A DNA stretch of 64,000 nt from Apostichopus japonicus (Eukaryota > Echinodermata > Holothuroidea > Aspidochirotida > Stichopodidae). Positions 10,713-25,700 of the stretch are shown here, piece after piece. The number at the start of each line of letters is the position of its first letter. Positions within the stretch are counted from its first letter, which is position 1. Position numbers and translations under genes: made by a program. The stretch lies in contig NC_092576.1 of assembly GCF_037975245.1 (NCBI RefSeq), forward strand, positions 13,930,611-13,994,610, written 5' to 3'. Below the pieces are notes generated by a model, which worked only from the letters and a program-made list of their open reading frames with translations, had not been told where the DNA came from and searched no databases.

Positions 10713-13700
10713 ATGACTTTAAGGAAAACCATCGCCGACCTGATCACAGATTTGAGTAATCCGGCGCCCATTTTCGACCCAGAAGATGATTTTTATGAAG
10801 GTAAAACAAACACGTGTGCAGCCTAACCTATATTGTACTGTGGCGATAATCGCAGCCCCAGTTCTGCGAAATATTGTTAGCCTGTACAGTGTCAGCAGTC
10901 TACAGTTCTAACTTTTGAGGTAGTCTCGATCTCCTTTTCCTTGAAAATGTCAGTGAAAGAAACAAAATGTATAGATCATCCTTACCAAGAAACAAATGAA
11001 AGTAGTACCCCCCCCCCACCCGCCCGTCACCTGTTTTTGTATTATCAAATTCGAGAAGATGATGATAAACATAATAGGCCTAGCCTAGGCCTACTAAATA
11101 TTTACTAGGCCTAGTATTTAGTAAAGCAGCCTAGGCTAGTAGTAGTATCCTAGGCCGGGGGTCGTGTCATTCCGCCATTAGTACTTTCCGCCATAGAAAA
11201 TGTGCTCTTCCCGCCATAGAAAAAGTGCCATGTTACCGCCATGACGGGCTACCGTAGGTAACCTAAGTCTACCCGACACAACCGCTCCAACTTGCCACAG
11301 TATTTATTTACAAAAGAATAGGCAAGATCATTGCATGATAAATTAACACTCATTGTACATCATTGGCAGTAATTGTTTGGAAGATTTACCCAAATATTGA
11401 AGCTCATAAGGTATGTCAAAATCAGCACAAAAGCTGTTTTAGTATAAAAAGAGATATATGCAACTTTGAATAAAAATCTAACAGAAAATGGAGAAAGATG
11501 TTACAAGTGAACTTTGAGTTTGAGAGCTTTTGTAGTGAAGTGAAATTTTGTTGTGTGCACCCGTTCAGTATTTACATGTATTATGTAATATGCCGTAATA
11601 GCCAGTTTGTAGCGTTAGTTGTTTCCACGTGTATTGTTCAGTTCTGTACACGGTGTTGTATGGCGAACATCGTCCCTGCAGATCTCCGGGGCTCGCCTCG
11701 TAAACCCCTTACTATTTTGGTCATATTTAATTAATCTTGGGTCGTCAATAGCCCAGATTTACCAATATCTTTACTTTCTGGAGTCCGTGAGGAGATGTCA
11801 CCCTTCTCAGAGGCAGGATGCCTCAGGTTTTTGGATGGTTCGGCTTCTGTCTCGAAGCCATTGGTTTCCCAAGATGGCGGATGTACTGTATACCATAGCG
11901 AGCTGGCTAGAGTTAGCGTTGATGAGTCTCGATGTCCGCGAGCCTCCTGTACCGCGAGCGAAGAGTCTCTTTCGTCTTGTTATCCGCGAGCGAGCTGACT
12001 TCAGTGTAGTATGAGTTTAAGTAATACATATTATTATTGTTTTATACTGCAGTACGTAACCTTATTGTTGATAAATTGAATCAAAGTTGTAATTGTTGCC
12101 CCTCTGGCTAAGTTGTACTTCACTGTACAAAGTACGTATGTTAGGTTGTGTATTTGGACCTTGGTCCTATGGGTTTATAAGGTGCGTTGTGTACACTGTG
12201 TAGATCAGTGGTTGTGTATCGTTAAGCACATGGGTGCTAGTAGTATTGTGTACCTTTATACTGTAGAGTGACAGTAACGGTTAGGTTGAGTTTTAGTATA
12301 CAGAGAGTTATTAATAGTTACGTGTATTGTACTGTATTGACAGTTGAGTTGTATTGAAAGATGATTTATTGTACCTGTATTTTGAGTATTGTACTACTCG
12401 CGGTGTAAAGAGTTTACGTATTTGTATTTTGTATCTTGAACATATTGTTACTGTTGGTCACTATAGAGTTGTCTCAAGAGCTTGTCCTTCTAATCTTAGC
12501 CTTTATGGATAGCTATGGAGTGCCAAGTCTCTTGAGAGTTTGTGGGTTCAGGAGGTGTAAATTCCTGCTGTCTAGGAACAGTATGGTGGAAAGGCCTATA
12601 ATGAGTTGCAGCGGCATGTGTTGCCCTAGGCTGGCCATTACGAAGGTGTAAAATTCCTCGCCTGTTGGCAAACGTTTATTATTATTTATGCAGTTTATTT
12701 CATAATGTTCATTTTACATTATTCTTTATACACACTTATACATTTTTATACTGTATTGTACAAGTGCAATGTCGTATTGCAGGATACTATTATTGAGTCT
12801 TTAATTGTATTTGTGTATTAATATGTCACAGTTTGGGCATACAGTAGGTTCTGTGCATTTTTCGTAGTATTGAGTATAGGTTTTTCCCCGAGTAAGGATA
12901 GTTTAATAAGAGTAAAGAGACCCTTAAGCCATTTATCATACAAAGCCATTTTATATTGTCATGTGTCATGACTTATTCTTCATTTGTATATTTTCATATT
13001 ATTGTAGAGTTTGTAATAAGGAGTCAGCCGTTGTTTCAACGCAAGAACACTCTTGCCTCCTCATTGATAACTTATGAGTTCGAAGCGTAGGACCCTAAAT
13101 CCGGTAATTTCCCCCGCCATCCGCGGTTCGCTTCACTTTGAAACTAACAGGTTGGACCCAGTACTTTGTAACTTGTAACTGTCAGTCTCCTGTGTTTCTG
13201 ATTAGCTAGATTACCATTACTAGCCATTACAAAACCTAGGCCTGCACAGTAAGAGGTGAGATCAATAATAGCACATGACCAGTTTAACCTAAGGTAACTA
13301 TAAATTACTGCACATTAACAGTACACACAAGTAGGCTACTGGTCAGTTGTATGAAGAAACCATTCTACCAAGTGAATATCACTTCAAGTGAATTTGATTA
13401 CAAGTTTGTCCTTCTCCAGTTTATTCCCTACCCCCTTCCCTTAACCCTCTCTTTGTCCCTCCACTGTTTATCTCCCACCTCTCCTCTTCCCCTGCTGGTT
13501 TCTTTCTTTCTCCTCTCCATCTCTTGTCTAACTAATCCCCTGACATCTGTTTCTTTGTGTTCACCATGCTCATTAACCTGTCTGTATTCTGTGCGTGTTT
13601 TGTCCCTTCTGTTACTGTTACTTGTCATTTAGCCTTTGAAGAAGATCCTGCTAGGATCAAATCGTCAGGCCAACTTACTTTTACACATTGATTAAAAGTT

Positions 13701-16700
13701 AGCTGCATTTTGCCATTTAGATAATTTGCTCAAAAGCAGTATATATCTTACAGACTTACTTAGTCAATTCTCTAAAAAAAAAAAGGCAACTTTGAAAACT
13801 TGAAAATTGTCAACAATATGATTAACTGACACATGTATGTATCTGGAATGAAAATGTGGAAGTCTTGCTCATTCATGGCACCACCGTCACTGTATGAGAA
13901 GTTGCCGTCATTTATCACAAAAGTAAGGGGAAGATCAACTCAAAAGGCCGTTTTGTGTACCTAGCATACCAAAAGGAAAAATGTATTTCATCTTTATCCT
14001 CATAGAAACCGGTGCCAAAGTTGTAGGAGGATCGTTTGACGAGGAAGGAGAAGATGAGGACATCCATCCGTCTCTTGAATCCGGCAGATTGAGGCGCCGA
14101 GCAGCATCGCCTCTGGAGGAGAGAGACGTACGGTACGAGGGGAAGAAAACGTTGAGGAAGAATTTAGTCGAAGGTAAAGATGATGAGCTATTTCACACAA
14201 CTTTGACATACTGTATATAACCTGGCATCAAGCTAGCATTCTCATACATGCTGTGTAGTGTTTTAAACATGGGATTGATGGTCATTTATTTAGATTTTTA
14301 ACGAGGCAGTTTTGACGAGGTATTTTTGATGACTGGACGTGGTGAACAGAGATCTGTAGATGGCTGCCTTTGTCAACATACTGTGTATATATGTGTATAT
14401 ATATATATTTGTAGATGGCAGTATTAACATTTACCGTATGATGAGAATGCAGGTTCATACAATTGGTTCCTGTTGTTACATATATAATCAAAGACACTAA
14501 GCACGTAGATCCAATCCCATGTCAAGTTGCCCGACTTTAGAACCACCAAGCTCACTGCTTCCTGGAGGACAGTGCAGAAGTAGATTTGTGATTTGAAAAT
14601 ATTAATGGAAGAAGACTTACATACTATTAAACACAGATCTATTGATACTATTGATGGCTGAAAGTGCCATAGAAAGGGGAGCATATTCCACCTCATAGAC
14701 TGTACAAGTGTACAGTACATAATAACATTAGACGAAGATCCTGGTGAATGGTGCATGCAGTTCCTGCATTGTTTATTAGAGATATCAATACTGGTGAAGT
14801 GGTTTGTACCAACCATAATTTCAGTACCTACAAACTTGAAGCAAACAGGTGTGATGTCATAGCTTTTAGCTTTTCATGCTTTTCATTTTTGTTTTCTTCC
14901 AAACTTTGTTGTTTTAGACCTCAAGTAGGGCTGTGGCGCTTTTTTGCATAATCCTCCTTTTTTTTTTTTTTACCCCTTCTGTCTTTCTTCAGAAGGAATA
15001 TAAACAAGTTGTAGCTCAACTCTTCCTTTTCAATTTTCAACTTTTTTTTATTTTAAGGTAGTTATATCATTAATGTAATAATGTTAATTAATTTAAGGTA
15101 ATTACAGTCCTTCAATTGACTGATCATTGCGTTCTATTTATAGATGAATCAGATGAAGAAACCTCTGAGGAAGAAGAGAACTCTGAAGATGGAGACTTGA
15201 CATCTTTCAAGGAAATGATGAAGAAAAAACAGCAGCAGCGGTCGCCACAGAGAAAACCAAAGAAGTTCCATCCCGGTGAGAGCAGACATTTTGTGATTCT
15301 TCGTCTTTGAAATCGCATGCCCACATGTAAATCAGTATTCTATGCTAGTTGAAAGGAAGGTGATGCATTGACTTCAATCAATAATTATCAATAAATTACT
15401 TTGTACAATTAATTTAACTAAGTAATTAATCAATCAATCAGTCAGTCATTTAATTAATCAAATCAGTCATTCATTTAATTAATCAATCAATCAGTTAATC
15501 AATTAATGTCTGTAAAGTTTAAACTCTGCAGTGTGGTAACAGTGTCTTACATTCACTCAGCATTGTGTCTCAGACTGAAAAGAAAAAGACCCTGCTGATA
15601 TTGTTATGCTGCATAACTTTTCAAGCTATAGTCAGAGAGTAATTTATCTGAAGTCGCATCGCAGAAACGTGCAGACTTGATGTATACATGTATCGCAGCA
15701 GTGTCTGCACAAAGGGACTGTAATGTTTTAATAACGGATATTTCAGAGCCTTCAGACCCTACTACACAGATACTTGAATGATAAGACTATGCCCCGATTG
15801 TAGAATTTATAGGTATTGCCCTGAAGGATAGGAAAGATTTTTTTTTATTTTTCAAGACTTTCATATGTATATATCATAAACTGTTTTTTTATCATTTTTT
15901 TATATTTTTATATTTTTTTCTTGGGTTATGCTTACAAGGTAGGTTACATTATTTACGTGTGCCCAGTTTTAATGGGTTGCCTTGTATTCCTGTCTTTTTT
16001 AACCTTAACTTGTAGGTACATGGTACATGGCAGGTACACGGTAGGTACATGGTAGGTACATGGTAGGTACATGGCAGGTACATGGTAGGTACATGGCAGG
16101 TACATGGTAGGTACATGGTAGGTACATGGTAGGTACATGGCAGGTACATGGTAGGTACATGGTACATGTAGGTACAGTACACTGTAGGTACATTGAACCT
16201 TAACATGTAGGTACATGTTAATTAATACATTCAGCACAGAACACCCACGTGTGTACAGTATGTGGCTACTTAGCATCCTAAAAAGAACTGCCTTTCTTCT
16301 AGGTGGCTGTTATACTATGATCCTTCTCCTAGAGTGCTTATCTTGTAATTATGACAAAGAAACAAACAGACTGACAGACAGCCAGACAGACAGACAAACG
16401 AACAACAAACAAGAAGAAAATAAACTTTTATCATCATGTCTCCAGGTATTAAAGAGGATGGAGATGATGGGGATGACTCTGATGACGAGGAAGACACAGA
16501 AGAGGAAGAAGAAGAAGAAGAAGAAGAAGTGTCTGGAGAGGAACAGCACGATGATGAGGACAGAGGTCTGCAGAGTGACGAAGACGACGAAGATGATGAG
16601 CTTGAGGAGAGCAAAGATGTCTACCGTGGTCAAATCTGGGAGCGACTAAGAAAGATGAAAGAATCTGAAGGTGAGTCAGCAAGATACACATTGGCTCTTA

Positions 16701-19700
16701 TTGTAGCAGTTTGTGATCAGTGCTGTACCCTAGCTGTTAACTGTACAATCCAATAACGGTCACTCATAATTCAAGACTCTCGGTTTAACTAGTTCTGCGC
16801 ACGCTCGGCGCAATTTCTTCTCACTGAGACACCGGATTTGCACGATTCGGCATTCTCGAACGTTTGTGAATAACTTTGGAGCTATATTAAGTAAAAAGTT
16901 CGAAGCTAATGTCAGTAGATTAGCGGTTTAATTTTGGGTGCATTTTTTTTGCCCAAGATTGCAAGATTTCTTCTGACGTCTGTCTCTACCGGTCTGTATT
17001 ATGCCACCTCGTGGCTTAACTTGTTGACCTTTGGCCCTCATTCAACAGTCAATTTCTTTGGTTTTATAACATTCTCAACCTCTGTTTTTTGCATTTGAAT
17101 TTTCTTTCGTCTACATAAATTCTCACCCCCTATCTGTATTTCGCATGAAGAAAACTCTCCTGGTATTTGCTCACTTTATTACTTGCGCATCTGTACACTT
17201 TCTGAACTCTGCAGAGGATAGTTCTCGTCGTCGACAATGTCAAATGGTAAGATCAGAGAGAGGAGTAATTTCACTCCTCAGGAAGCTCCATCTCAATGTC
17301 GTGTCTCTCTCTCTGAATGTTTAACTTCGTTTATACCTCCCATGAATCTTTCAGAGGAAGGCGGCGATCTTAACGAGGCAGACGAAGATGACGCCAGCGG
17401 GGTCGAGGATGAAGATGATGACGAGAGTATCGTGGAGGAGGAGGAGGAGGAGGAGGAGGAGGCAAGAGATAAATCCGACGACGATGATGAAACAGACATC
17501 GATGTAGTGTCAAAGGTTAATCTCAACGAGGAAATCGAGAAAGGAGTCGCTGCAAAGAACCAGCAAGGTCAGTCAAAGTTTGCAGCTATATTTTGCATGT
17601 TGGGAAGGATGTGTCAAAGGTCAACCAAGAGTCGTCGCCGGAAAAGGTACCGGCGAGGGGCCAACTTAAGATAGTAGATTGTGGCGACTGGAAATGACAG
17701 GAAAGTTTACAGCGTCCGGGATGTATCGGTCAGTTTCTTTCCGACTGCCTTTTTTCGGGACTTTTGCTTTCTGAAGTTTTCGGAAATTTCGGATACTTTC
17801 TATATTTTTTGTTTTTCCTTTTTCTATGATCTAGTTCTGGTCATATTTTCTATTAATTTATCGATGAGAGCCTAATGTGAAAGGGGGGGAGGAGGGAATG
17901 TCGGGTTGAAACTGAAATTATTATTACTGCAGATGGTAGCTCTGTCTAATCTTGTTCACTTGGCGACGTCTGCCGAGGAATGTTCTGCATGTTAACGCAT
18001 AGACAGTTCTTGAAATAGCTCACACATCATTGGTAAAACCACTACTCAAATTGATTCTTTCTGTAAATCCATTTTATAGGCCTTTGGGACAATTTCTTGG
18101 AGTCCCGCATCAAACTGCAGAAGGCCCTGCAGCTGTCCAATCAACTCCCTCAGTACACAACACACCACAGCTATCTAGAAATGGAGGATGACAACGAAGA
18201 ACACATCGAGTGTGTCCTGGAAGGTAAGTGACTCTAATGTAAGGTAATGAATATGCATGATAGGTCACTCTGGGACATGATATTTAATGAATATTCAAAA
18301 TAGGTCACTCTTGGAAATGATACTTAATGAATATTCATTATTGGTCACTCTGGGACAGGATACTTAATGAATATTCATGATTGGTTACTCTGGGACATGA
18401 TACTTTATGAATATTTATGATAGGTCACTCTGGGACATGATACTTTATCCAATGAGTGGATTATGATCATCCCAACACCTCTTTTGCGGGCGCCAAGAAA
18501 AGTTTTCTACGTTAAAGACGAGAACTTCAAAGCAAGGCTTGTGAATGGTCCAGTTAATAATGGTCTTTAAATGACACCTTTAGTACATCTGTAATACTCA
18601 ATTCATTTGGGACGAACACATTGAGTGTGTCATGGGAATGTAGGTGACTTAAACATCACTTTATGAATATATATGGTTGGTCACTCTGGGACATAATAAT
18701 GGTCTTTGAATTACACCTTAATAGTACATCTGTGCTCCTAAATGCGTTTGGGAGTCACATACATGTGGGGAGTTAACCATCACCTGCAGAAATGATGAAC
18801 ATAGGTGGGTGTTTGCAGGATAAGGTTCCTTTGTGGATGAGAACTTAAATAGACAATGACTTTTAACCCTCTAAAAACAAAATGACAATGATGATAACCA
18901 ACAACTTTGAAAATAACTTTTTAATTTTGTGTCAAACCAAGGTCAACAGAAATTGAAAAGGCTTCTGAAAGTTTTGTGTAAGTTGCAGGACGAGTTGCTG
19001 TTCCAGAACCCGGAGACGAGGCACGTCGTGACGGGGGAGAAACAGAAAACCAGCGACAGGTACGCAGATTCAATCTCGTTTCGATTTCATTTCAGTTTAC
19101 GACGTGGGCGAGATCCGATTCATCCCCTCTCCGGGTTAATGCCGTAATTTCTGACTTTTCCTCCTATTTCTCGCGTTTCCTACTTGGGTGAACTTGTTCA
19201 AAGTTATACCCCAATCTGCGCTCTAGCACCCAATCATTGCTCTCTATGCACCCTGTGTCCACTAAATCTTATGGCGAGCGATCTTTCCAGTACTCCTCAA
19301 CCCTCCTTTGGAATAAACTCCTACTCAACATAAAGAATGTCATGTCTGTGGAGATGTTCAAAACTGTTTTGAAGACACACCTGTTTTCATTGTTATAATT
19401 GTTATGTTTACTCTTATTGTATATTGTGTACATATCTTTCACTTTCTTTTGTACAGCGCGGCGAGACTTTATTGTAAGTTGCGCTATATTAGAACTGTTT
19501 ATTATTATTATTATTTCCTTTCTTTTCATGTTCAAGAGCGCTTTACAATGACAACAAAATGACAAAGCCCTTAAAATATGAATATGAAGAATAAAATTGA
19601 CACAGCTTAAATAAAAATATAAAAAATGTATATAGATATATATATATGTATAAATATAAATGAAGGAATAATTTTAAAAATAAAATAGATTTACAATGAA

Positions 19701-22700
19701 ATTCCTAAAAAGAAAAAAAGTGAGTTTTAAGTAAATTTAAGTAACAAAATGACAAAATCCCTTAAAATATGAATACGAAAAATAAAATGGACACAGCTTA
19801 AAAATTAATATAAAAATATATATGTACCTGTATCTATAAGGAAATATTTTTTAAAAACAATATAGATTTACAGTGAAATTCCTAAAAAAGAAAAAAAGAA
19901 AAAACTTTCTCCCCTATTCTCCCGTTTCCTTTCAAAGCGACGAGGAAATCCCGAGTGACGAGGACGAACTACCAGACACAGCCGACGAGAAGAGAGAGGC
20001 AGAGCCGTCCACGAAGAGGAAGATAGACCTAACGAATCCTGGAGAGGAACTCGCAAAAAGGCATAAGCGCTTCGCCCAATACAGAGATACAGTGATCCAT
20101 TCGTGGTACGACAAGACCAAGCTGGCCAGTGGAAAGCTCAGCAGTAAGGTGAGATGTTTGTAGACATTGTCCGGCAGAGCGATACAGGTGTTCCGTACTG
20201 GGTGTTCCGTACAGGGTTGGATAACACTAACTGAGCCAGCCAATAGTCGTTATTTATGTTATTTGTGCATTCATTAAGTATAAAGTGGAGCCAGTGGCGC
20301 CAGTCTTTAAGAAAGCAGGATCGTTTAAGCATAAAAGGCACGCGCGAGAATGGAGGTAAACATGAAACCTCCAATGATTTGATAATGGAGGTAAAACATG
20401 AAACCTCAAATGGTTTGAGAATGGAGGTAAACATGAAACCTCCAATGATTTGAGAATGGAGGTAAAACATGAAACCTCAAGTGACTTGAGAATGGAGGTA
20501 AACATGAAACCTCTAATGATTTGAGAATGGAGGTGAACATGAAACCTCCAATGATTTGAGAATGGAGGTGAACATGAAACCTCCAATGATTTGAGAATGG
20601 AGGTAAACATGAAACCTCCAATGATTTGAGAATGGAGGTGAACATGAGACCTCAAATGATTTGAGAATGGAGGTAAACATGAAACCTCCAATGATTTGAG
20701 AATGGAGGTAAACACGAAACCTCCAATGATTTGAGAATGGAGGTAAACATGAAACCTCCAATGATTTGAGAATGGAGGTAATCATGAAACCTCCAATGAT
20801 TTGAGAATGGAGGTAAACACGAAACCTCCAATGATTTGAGAATTGAGGTAAACATGAAACCTCCAATGAATTGAGAATGGAGGTAAACACGAAACCTCCA
20901 ATGATTTGAGAATGGAGGTAAACATGAAACCTCAAATGATTTGAGAATGGAGGTAAACATGACACCTCCAATGATTTGAGAATGGAGGTAAACATGAAAC
21001 CTCCAATGATTTGAGAATGGAGGTAAACATGAAACCTCAAATGATTTGAGAATGGAGGTAACCATGAAACCTGCAATGATTTGGGGAGGTTGCTGTGGGT
21101 ATGAAAACATTTGTAGACTAATACTGGAAATGTTACCTTTAGAATTTAATCACCTGTTTTGTCTACATACACTTAATTCTTACAAAGGTCTCAGAATATC
21201 ATATCACTTTAAAAGTTTAAATACATGATAGCGAGTCTAGCAACCTATGGGCAAGACATTGATATGCAGTTTTCAACTTGCAGTTTAGAATATATTTCTT
21301 TTGAATATTTAAGTTTCACATTTGCTTTTCACCAGGAAATCATATTTTTCAAGAAACTAAAGCCATTCTTTCAAAAGCAGAATCTTGGTTTTTTTTTTTT
21401 TTTTTTTTTTTTAACCTCTTCAAGACAATTTTCACCAGGAAATCCCCTCTTTAAGTAACTGTAAACTATTCTTTCAAAAGAAGAATCTTTCTAGCATGAA
21501 AGACTACACTTGGATGGGGGTAAAATTAAACTGCCAATGATCTGCAAATAGTTTGTTGAATGGGGGAGGAAATTTCTTCAGAATTAAATAATCAGGTCTT
21601 TTTCTTGTAGACGGATGATGTGTGTTTAATACTAGCGGACCAAAACTTACACTTGACTATCTATAATCGAAACCAAACTTCCTAATAGTGAAAGTGATTT
21701 TGATCCAAGGAAAATCTAGACAAATTAATCGCCATCCCATCTTTAACCTTCACGTAATCTTTATAAAACTCATCAGACAGACTTAACTAAACTGCATTTC
21801 TTATGCAGTGAAGCACTCTAGATATATTGAAAAGTATGGAAGCTATATTTAGGTAAAAATAAAACTCTAGAAGCATACAGAGGTAATCAATATTTCGATC
21901 CGTCTGAGATAATTTTTACCTACCGTCAGATGACAGGGTTACCACCATCAATAATTTTGACCAGTCTAAATAAATTAACCCCCTGGACTGTTGTGTTACA
22001 GTGAATGAACCTTTGACAGAGAGAGGGGGGTACTGTATTTATTCTTAATTTTTCTTTTTGTTGTAGAATGAACTGTCCATAATTCAGGTTTTAGGCCTTT
22101 GGTGTTTTTCTCAGGGATATGAAATGTTGATATCTATATTTTGCTTTTCCCAGTCATTCAGTGCCTTTGAGAAGTCTCCAGTCGAACAAGTCCAGCAGAT
22201 TTTGATGGACAAGAATCGACTCATCCACCGTACGCAGCTCAAGAGGAGCAGCTATAAAGTCATCGGCCAATCAGAGAAGAGAGTGGAGGTGGTCGTCCCT
22301 CCAGAGAACGGAGAGGACGAGCAGGTAACGCCTATTTTGTCGTCTTTCCCGGCTTTGGCCGAGACGGTGTCAGTCCCGTCATTGCAAGCCTAAAGCTTGG
22401 TCTCATTTGTTGACTATATCTTTAGCACGGTGGTTAGGCCGTTTGATTCAAATAATCTCTCTATAATATTTGGCTTTCAAAGGAGATACAAAACCAACCT
22501 TTATCTTTGGCTTACTGTATGTGACAGAGAGATCTTTGTGAAGAACAAATCCCCCACACAGTTTAAACAGACATGATCTTTTTCCGCGAATTCGCAGAAT
22601 ATCCGTGATTTCTTTTCTACCTCGGGGACAAAAACCATTATCCTAACACACTGTAGTATACGCAAACTGGAGCCTATACCGCAATTTTTGCAAAGTTCCG

Positions 22701-25700
22701 TGATTTTCTTTTTACTCCAGGCTCATCCCTGTTTAAAGGACAAATCTTGTTCCGTTTAGGAGATATCCCAGTTTTAAAAGTCGTGTCCGAGAGCTGTAAT
22801 GACTCTGTAAATCTGTGACGTCGTAGTGGCCACTAGGATCTGAAACCTTTAACTCTCTCTTTTTGGTTTTCTTTTCCCTGAGTTTAAACTTGTATATGAA
22901 ACAATGTTCCACTTGGCTGGGAGTCAAACCCGTATCTTTGTTTTCATGGAGTGTAACTCTCTTGGCCAGCTATATCCAACCACGTTTATGTCGCGAAAAA
23001 TGCACAACAGAAACACCGAGAAATGAATTTCTAAATTTTCATACACGTTTCATTTCAACAAACAACTGAAGTGTACTTTAAATCCATTGTTATGTAACGG
23101 TATGAGATTCACTTTGGGTTTTCTTGTTTTTAACAGATCCAGACCGTCAGAAGCTCTCAACTGAATGAAACCGATCCAGAGATATTTGATGACGATGACT
23201 TTTATCATCAGGTAAAAATTCTAAACCCACTAACGACAAAATAAAAACTCACAGTAATTGGCTGTCGTATCATTATATGATTGTTATGTTATTTTTGCAG
23301 TGCTCCTTCTCCCCCCCCCCTCCAACCATATGTATTTATATTAAACAACCTCTCCCTCTCTCTCTCTCTCTCTCTTGTTCATAAAGCAGGCATGAGCTTT
23401 TTCCGCGAATTCTCGGAATATCTGATTTCTTTTCTACCTAGGGGACAAAAACTATTATCCTCACACACTGTAGCTACGCAAACTGGAGCCTATACTGTAA
23501 TTTTTGCAAAATTCCTTGATTTTTTTTTTTTTACCCCAGGCTCATCCCTGATAAAGTTAATTTGATTACATCCCAATCATGGAACTAGCGAGTCTACCCT
23601 ACAGAAGCTCTTTTTGTAACCATATTCCCATGTGATGATGACCCTTGGCGAACACCAGACCCGTCCATTTTCAGATTTTTTCTGTTTCATGAGTATCATA
23701 CGGAGAATTTACACGACGGTCGTGCGAATTGTCACGACTATTTCTGCTCACGGAACTGACCCCTTTGACAACCCCCCCCCTATCTGACATACAAGAGTGT
23801 ACTTCAGATTTACTGTCTGCTGAAATGTTGGTAAACTGGGGAAGGTGACTAAGGACACATGCTATTTATTTTCTTTTATGTCGGGTGATAACAGACAGCA
23901 AAGAAAAAAAAATAGGAAAGTTTAGTAACCTGTTTCCAGTTCAGTTTGACTCTTAAGATTCCTCCCTGGGAGACAGTGATTTGTGTCCCAATCTTTAAAT
24001 CTTGCTGCTCAACAACTTTCAGTTCAATACATATGCAGTTTCGCTCGTAGATCCCCGGGAAGTGTGTATGGAGTGGTATTTTGAGGAGTTGGACATTTGT
24101 GGGTATTTACTAGTTGGAATGACCCTCAGCATTAGGTCTGAAAGGGAAGGAGAGTTGTGAATACTTGAAAAGAAAATGGACATACATTTGTGATTTTTTT
24201 TTTCTTTCCGGCAGCTGTTGAAAGAATTAATCGAAAGAAAGACTGCAGATACCACAGATCCAGCCCAACTCACAAGGTACAGTCACAAATTCTCTTTTGC
24301 TGTTTCTTCTCTTACTTCCAATCATGTTACTGTCACAATCCTCGGGAGAATTACGGTATGCGTCTAATGTCATTGGTTTTTTTTCAATCGGTAAATCAAA
24401 TTTGAAATGCTTGCCAAATGATAATACTTTTAAACGCAATATGAAAACTTATATTATTTGTTTAGATGTCTGATATTTGTTTGTCTATCTTTTGGCCGTC
24501 CTTTATGTGCTTTTGGATGTTTATCGTTTTTTCTACTGCATATTATTATAAGTATTTTGTATTGAGGGCTCCTCTGGAAAGCAGTGCTTCTGCACTGAGC
24601 AGGACTACCCTCATTGAAGATGACAATAATAAAAAAATAAAAAAATATTTAAAAAAGGTCAATCAGATATACGTATGCTCGGTAATGGTAATGGTAATGG
24701 TATTTTGGTAAAGTGATTTTTATCTATCATTTTTTTTTTCCCATCTGTTTTATTGACTCATTTGACATTTATACAAATAGACATGATAATTTTGTGAGTT
24801 TTTTATCTATCATTAATATGACAAACCTCTGGACTATTCTTTTAAAATGCATAGCTCTTTTTTTTCCTTTCCCTGACTGTTTTTGTTCTCTCCTACAACT
24901 CAACAGACAATGGCTGGCTGTACAAAAGCTCCGACATAAAGTCAAGAGAGTGGTGGACACCAAGGCTAGCAAAGGAAGAAAGCTTAGGTGAGTTCATACT
25001 GACTTTCATTGTAGCGTATCTACAGATTTTCAGTGAGCTGTATGCAGTGTTTGCTTTCGATTTCCCTCCTGTTTTAATTTCCTCCCCCTTACATTGAGTA
25101 TGAAGTGTTGTCGTCGTCACTGAAAACATCATTACTAAATAAGAGTAACCAATTTTAAAAGAATAGTCCAGGTCAAAATTTCTTTTTGATATGTTAAAGA
25201 GGAACATAATCTGAGCATTCTGGTGAAATTTGCATTCAATTCCTATGTACCGTCTTTGAGATATTAACAGTTGAAGTTGCCACCTTTCGCACCAAAAGTG
25301 AACTTGGGGCAAACAGGTGTGAAGTCATTGTTGCACACTGATAAATAATGTTTTGTTTTCCTTTAAAATTTACATCTAATATTATACTCCACAATTGAAT
25401 GCATCCATAATGTGAATGTACCATAGGTATTGTTATTTTATATTCTTCACACATCATCTTTAGACAAACTAGTAACCCAATCCAAGGTCAAATCAATAGA
25501 CTGAAAAATAAAGAAAAACAAAACGTTATTTGTCAGTGTGTAACTATGACATCACACCTGTTTGCTTCAAGTTCACTTTTGGTAGAAGGTCAACTTCAAC
25601 TGTCAATATCTCAAAAATGGTACATAGGAATTGAATGCAAATTTCACTAGAATGCTTAGATTATGTTCCTGTGTAACATATCAAAAAGAAATTTTGACCT

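Noticed and set aside
11619-12014. 131-codon ORF in AATF intron 1
   Set aside because: No recognisable domain, and overlapping frames of similar quality. It may be a decayed retroelement fragment, but nothing supports a gene.
12663-13149. Possible solo LTR (tgttggcaaa ... gaaactaaca) in AATF intron 1
   Set aside because: The TG...CA boundary and LTR-like composition are suggestive, but there is no matching target duplication, second copy, primer-binding site or coding remnant in the window.
16315-16633. Ser-rich or Phe-rich minus-strand ORFs opposite AATF exon 4
   Set aside because: They are antisense shadows of the Glu/Asp-rich exon. The plus strand has correct splice sites and family match.
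20254-21110. Long minus-strand ORFs in the 35-bp array
   Set aside because: The same peptide is repeated in different frames because the unit is not a multiple of three. The array lies inside an intron of AATF.
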